DNA from: Salinibacterium sp. | GTDB taxonomy: Bacteria > Actinomycetota > Actinomycetes > Actinomycetales > Microbacteriaceae | Assembly (NCBI GenBank): GCA_025352485.1 | Contig: JANXTJ010000179.1 | Coordinates: 1 to 14,628, forward strand | Reading direction: 5' to 3' | DNA length: 14,628 nt | The notes under the pieces: model-generated | Database searches by the model: none | What the model was told of the DNA's origin: nothing | The model's input: the letters and a program-made list of their open reading frames with translations, nothing else | Made by a program: the position numbers and the translations under genes | Part shown: positions 12,297-14,628 of the stretch, in pieces | How the letters are laid out: the number at the start of each line of letters is the position of its first letter | Position numbering within the stretch: position 1 is the first letter of the stretch

Positions 12297-12827
12297 TTGG
12301 CCAAGATCGAAGACGTCGCCGAAGCAATCGACGGCACGGAAGATAACGCTCCAGAGAGCTACTCAACCGAGACCCCCACGAGCTACTCCACCGAGTCGAC
12401 TCCGGAGGCTGCCCCCAAGGCTCCTCGCGCGGTCATGAACGTTCCCGGCGCCGCAGTGGGCCGCCGCAAGCAGGCCATCGCCCGCGTTCGTCTCATCCCC
12501 GGTGGCGGCACCATCACGGTCAACGGCCGCGAGCTCGCCGAGTACTTCCCCAACAAGCTGCACCAGCAGCTCATCAATGACCCTTTCAAGATTCTCGACC
12601 TGCTGGGTAGCTACGACGTGATCGCCCGCATCACCGGCGGTGGCCCCTCCGGCCAGGCCGGCGCACTGCGTCTCGGAATTGCGCGTTCACTCAACCAGAT
12701 CGACGAAGAGAACAACCGCGCGATCCTGAAGAAGGCTGGCTTCCTGAGCCGCGACGCTCGCGTCAAGGAACGCAAGAAGGCCGGCCTCAAGAAGGCCCGC
12801 AAGGCTCCGCAGTTCTCGAAGCGCTAA
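12297..12827 (+). CDS. rpsI: 30S ribosomal protein S9 with N-terminal extension
   Basis: S9 is in the small-subunit head, and its C-terminal tail reaches the P-site tRNA anticodon. The core starts near residue 54 (GRRKQAIARVRLIPGGGTIT). It includes NGRELAEYFPNKLHQQLIN and ITGGGPSGQAGALRLGIARSL, and ends with the tRNA-contacting KKARKAPQFSKR. The preceding 50 or so residues are acidic and rich in Ser, Thr and Glu, with a duplicated SYSTE segment. This makes 176 residues against about 130 for short S9 forms. The TTG start was chosen because AAGGA (12283-12287) lies nine bases upstream and no in-frame ATG or GTG lies between it and the core except M47. glmM follows after 15 nt. Confidence 0.95.
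   Translation: MAKIEDVAEAIDGTEDNAPESYSTETPTSYSTESTPEAAPKAPRAVMNVPGAAVGRRKQAIARVRLIPGGGTITVNGRELAEYFPNKLHQQLINDPFKILDLLGSYDVIARITGGGPSGQAGALRLGIARSLNQIDEENNRAILKKAGFLSRDARVKERKKAGLKKARKAPQFSKR
12357..12395 (+). repeat. In-frame 24-bp-period duplication in rpsI
   Basis: AGCTACTCAACCGAG (12357-12371) recurs with one change at 12381-12395. It encodes SYSTE twice, at residues 21-25 and 29-33, in the acidic N-terminal extension of S9. The 24-base period keeps the frame. Confidence 0.8.
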
Positions 12828-12842
12828 TCCGCTTTCGGCACT

Positions 12843-14213
12843 ATGCCTCGCCTCTTTGGCACTGATGGTGTTCGGGGCCTAGCGAACAGCGACCTCACGG
12901 TCGAACTGGCGCTGGGCCTCGCCCAGGCCGCAGCCGTCGTGCTCGGTAAGGGCAGGGTGGCCGATGGCCGTCGGGCCTCTGGCCGTCGTCCGATCGCGGT
13001 CGTTGCCCGCGACCCGCGGATCTCCGGGGAGTTTCTGTCCAGTGCAGTGACCGCGGGGCTGGCCAGCTCCGGCGTTGACGTATTCGATGCCGGCGTGGTG
13101 CCCACGCCCGCGCTGGCGTTTCTGGTGGCCGACTTCAAGGCCGACCTCGGCGTGATGATCTCCGCCTCGCACAACCCCGCGCCCGACAACGGAATCAAAT
13201 TCTTCGCCGCCGGCGGCACCAAGCTTCCCGATGAGGTCGAAGACCGCATCGAGGCGGCCCTCGCTCAACCCAAACTCGCGCCAAAGGGTGGCGATGTCGG
13301 GCGCATCCGCCGCTTTGCCGATGCCGAAGACCGCTACATCGTGCATTTGCTCTCGTCGCTGCCGCACCGCCTCGACGGGGTGCACGTCGTGCTCGACTGT
13401 GCCCATGGCGCTGCGGCCGGCGTGTCTCCTCAGGTCTTCACGGATGCCGGCGCGCGAGTCACCGTCATCGGCGCGGACCCGGACGGCATGAACATCAATG
13501 ACGGCGTGGGATCCACCCACCTCGATAACCTCGCGGCGGCGGTGCTGAAACACGGCGCAGACGTCGGCATCGCGCACGACGGCGACGCCGACCGTTGCCT
13601 GGCCGTAGACGCCAACGGCACTGTCGTAGACGGCGACCAGATCATGGCGATCCTCGCGGTCGCGATGGCCGAGCGCGGCGTGCTCACCGATCGCACGCTC
13701 GTCGCGACCGTGATGAGCAACCTCGGGCTCAAACGGGCGATGGCCGCCAACGGCATCAGCATGATCGAGACGGGGGTCGGGGACCGCTACGTGCTTGAGG
13801 CCTTAGCCGAACACGGCTTGGCGCTCGGTGGCGAGCAATCTGGCCACGTGATCATGACCAAGTTTGCGACCACCGGAGACGGCATCCTCACCGGCCTGCA
13901 CCTCGTCGCCGAGATGGCACGCACCGGTAAGACCCTCGCCGAATTGGCCGCGGTGATGACGATCTACCCCCAGGTTCTCGTGAATGTACGGGGGGTCGAC
14001 CACCACTCGCTGGGCAACGATTCGGTTATTGCCGACGCCGTGGTGCGTGCCGAGGCAGAGCTCGGCGACACCGGCAGAGTGCTGCTGCGCGCCTCGGGTA
14101 CGGAGCCGATGGTGCGGGTGATGGTCGAAGCGCAACACCAGCAGGTGGCCGACAGGATGGCCGAAATACTCGCCGCTGTCGTGCGCGAGCGACTGAGCGC
14201 CGAAACGCCCTAA
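12843..14213 (+). CDS. glmM: Phosphoglucosamine mutase
   Basis: GlmM interconverts glucosamine-6-phosphate and glucosamine-1-phosphate for UDP-GlcNAc and peptidoglycan synthesis. The 456-residue product has all four alpha-D-phosphohexomutase signatures. These are the phosphoserine loop ISASHNPAPDNG with catalytic S109, the metal loop DGDADR (247-252), the sugar-binding GGEQSG (330-335), and the phosphate-binding RASGTEP (417-423). The N-terminus MPRLFGTDGVRG is characteristic of GlmM. The ATG lies 15 nt after rpsI with a poor ribosome-binding site, and no terminator intervenes. It probably shares the rplM-rpsI transcript, tying cell-wall precursor supply to ribosome synthesis. The stop lies in a short tandem repeat. 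Confidence 0.97.
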   Translation: MPRLFGTDGVRGLANSDLTVELALGLAQAAAVVLGKGRVADGRRASGRRPIAVVARDPRISGEFLSSAVTAGLASSGVDVFDAGVVPTPALAFLVADFKADLGVMISASHNPAPDNGIKFFAAGGTKLPDEVEDRIEAALAQPKLAPKGGDVGRIRRFADAEDRYIVHLLSSLPHRLDGVHVVLDCAHGAAAGVSPQVFTDAGARVTVIGADPDGMNINDGVGSTHLDNLAAAVLKHGADVGIAHDGDADRCLAVDANGTVVDGDQIMAILAVAMAERGVLTDRTLVATVMSNLGLKRAMAANGISMIETGVGDRYVLEALAEHGLALGGEQSGHVIMTKFATTGDGILTGLHLVAEMARTGKTLAELAAVMTIYPQVLVNVRGVDHHSLGNDSVIADAVVRAEAELGDTGRVLLRASGTEPMVRVMVEAQHQQVADRMAEILAAVVRERLSAETP

Positions 14214-14255
14214 GGCCGAAACCCTAACGCCGGGACGCTCTGAGGCCGAAACGTC
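14199..14255. repeat. 16-bp imperfect tandem repeat at the glmM/coaA junction
   Basis: Four units start at 14199, 14215, 14229 and 14245, with lengths of about 16, 14, 16 and 11. They share GCCGAAAC followed by a CCCTAA- or CTCTGA-like end; unit three reads GCCGGGAC. The first unit contains the glmM stop, and the last reaches the coaA stop on the opposite strand. The repeat therefore fills nearly the whole gap between the convergent genes. No canonical bidirectional terminator is visible in this gap. Confidence 0.7.
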
Positions 14256-14628
14256 AGGTCTTGCGCAACAGCACGCTGGCGACCGCGTGGTTGGAGCCCT
14301 TGCGCAGCACAAGCGAGGCCCTTGGCCTGGTCGGCAGAATGTTCTGCACGAGGTTCGGTTCGTTGGTACTAGCCCAAATTTCGCGTGCCCGGGTTCGTGC
14401 CTCGTCGCCGGTGAGGGCGGCGTAGCGATGAAAGTAGGATTCCGGGTTAGCGAACGCTCCGCGCTGCAGGCTGAGGAAGCGCTCTTCGTACCAGCGGGCG
14501 ATGTCACTGGTGCGGGCATCCACATAGATGGTGAAGTCGAAGAGGTCGCTGACCGCGAGTCGGCGCCCGGGAGCCGGCGGCTGCAACACGTTGAGCCCCT
14601 CGACGATCAGAACGTCTGGCGAGTTCAC
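14254..14628 (-). CDS. coaA: Type I pantothenate kinase, C-terminal part
   Basis: CoaA phosphorylates pantothenate, the first step of coenzyme A synthesis. About 124 C-terminal residues are visible on the minus strand; the start and the P-loop lie beyond the right edge. The visible part has the family segments PDVLIVEGLNVLQ, SDLFDFTIYVDA, WYEERFLSLQRGAF and ESYFHRYAAL. It continues with EIWASTNEPNLVQNILPTR and the terminal RASLVLRKGSNHAVASVLLRKT. The GTG at the window edge corresponds to an internal valine and should not be taken as the start. It is convergent with glmM, with 40 nt between the stops. Confidence 0.95.
   Translation of the reverse strand: MNSPDVLIVEGLNVLQPPAPGRRLAVSDLFDFTIYVDARTSDIARWYEERFLSLQRGAFANPESYFHRYAALTGDEARTRAREIWASTNEPNLVQNILPTRPRASLVLRKGSNHAVASVLLRKT

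Overview
The window is a densely packed, forward-strand block of housekeeping genes from a high-GC actinobacterium. It covers the distal spc operon (rplE' to secY-adk-map), infA-rpmJ, the alpha operon (rpsM-rpsK-rpoA-rplQ), truA, rplM-rpsI and glmM. A convergent, truncated coaA enters from the right edge. The gene order, GTG/TTG starts, short-LID adenylate kinase, 38-residue C-type L36 and low-complexity tails on several ribosomal proteins suggest Microbacteriaceae or a close relative. That family assignment is inference and has not been tested by a search.

Layout. 1-3418: L5 (5' end missing), S8, L6, L18, S5, L30 and L15, with gaps of a few bases or 1-4 nt stop/start overlaps. 3419-3495: a gap with a long hairpin. 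3496-6259: secY, adk and map. 6260-6504: the largest gap (245 nt), holding a candidate infA promoter and leader. 6505-9616: infA, rpmJ, rpsM, rpsK, rpoA and rplQ, with structured gaps before rpmJ, rpsM and rpoA. 9632-9665: a clear intrinsic terminator. 9671-11652: a tandem-GNAT acetyltransferase and truA, both probably leaderless. 11641-14213: a promoter inside the end of truA, then a structured leader, rplM, rpsI and glmM. 14254-14628: the C-terminal part of coaA on the minus strand.

How the genes work together. Most products build or start the ribosome: L5, S8, L6, L18, S5, L30, L15, IF1, L36, S13, S11, L17, L13 and S9. RpoA supplies the RNA polymerase scaffold. SecY, Map and Adk handle membrane insertion, N-terminal maturation and adenylate balance. 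TruA modifies tRNA. GlmM feeds peptidoglycan precursor synthesis and CoaA begins CoA synthesis. Two usual members are missing from their usual slots: rpsN (S14) between rplE and rpsH, and rpsD (S4) between rpsK and rpoA. Both vacant slots contain strong RNA hairpins.

I see no mobile element, CRISPR array, phage gene, tRNA, rRNA or evident new system. The observations most worth checking are structured leaders and gaps with no protein, leaderless promoters, low-complexity ribosomal protein extensions, and a 16-bp tandem repeat at the glmM/coaA junction.
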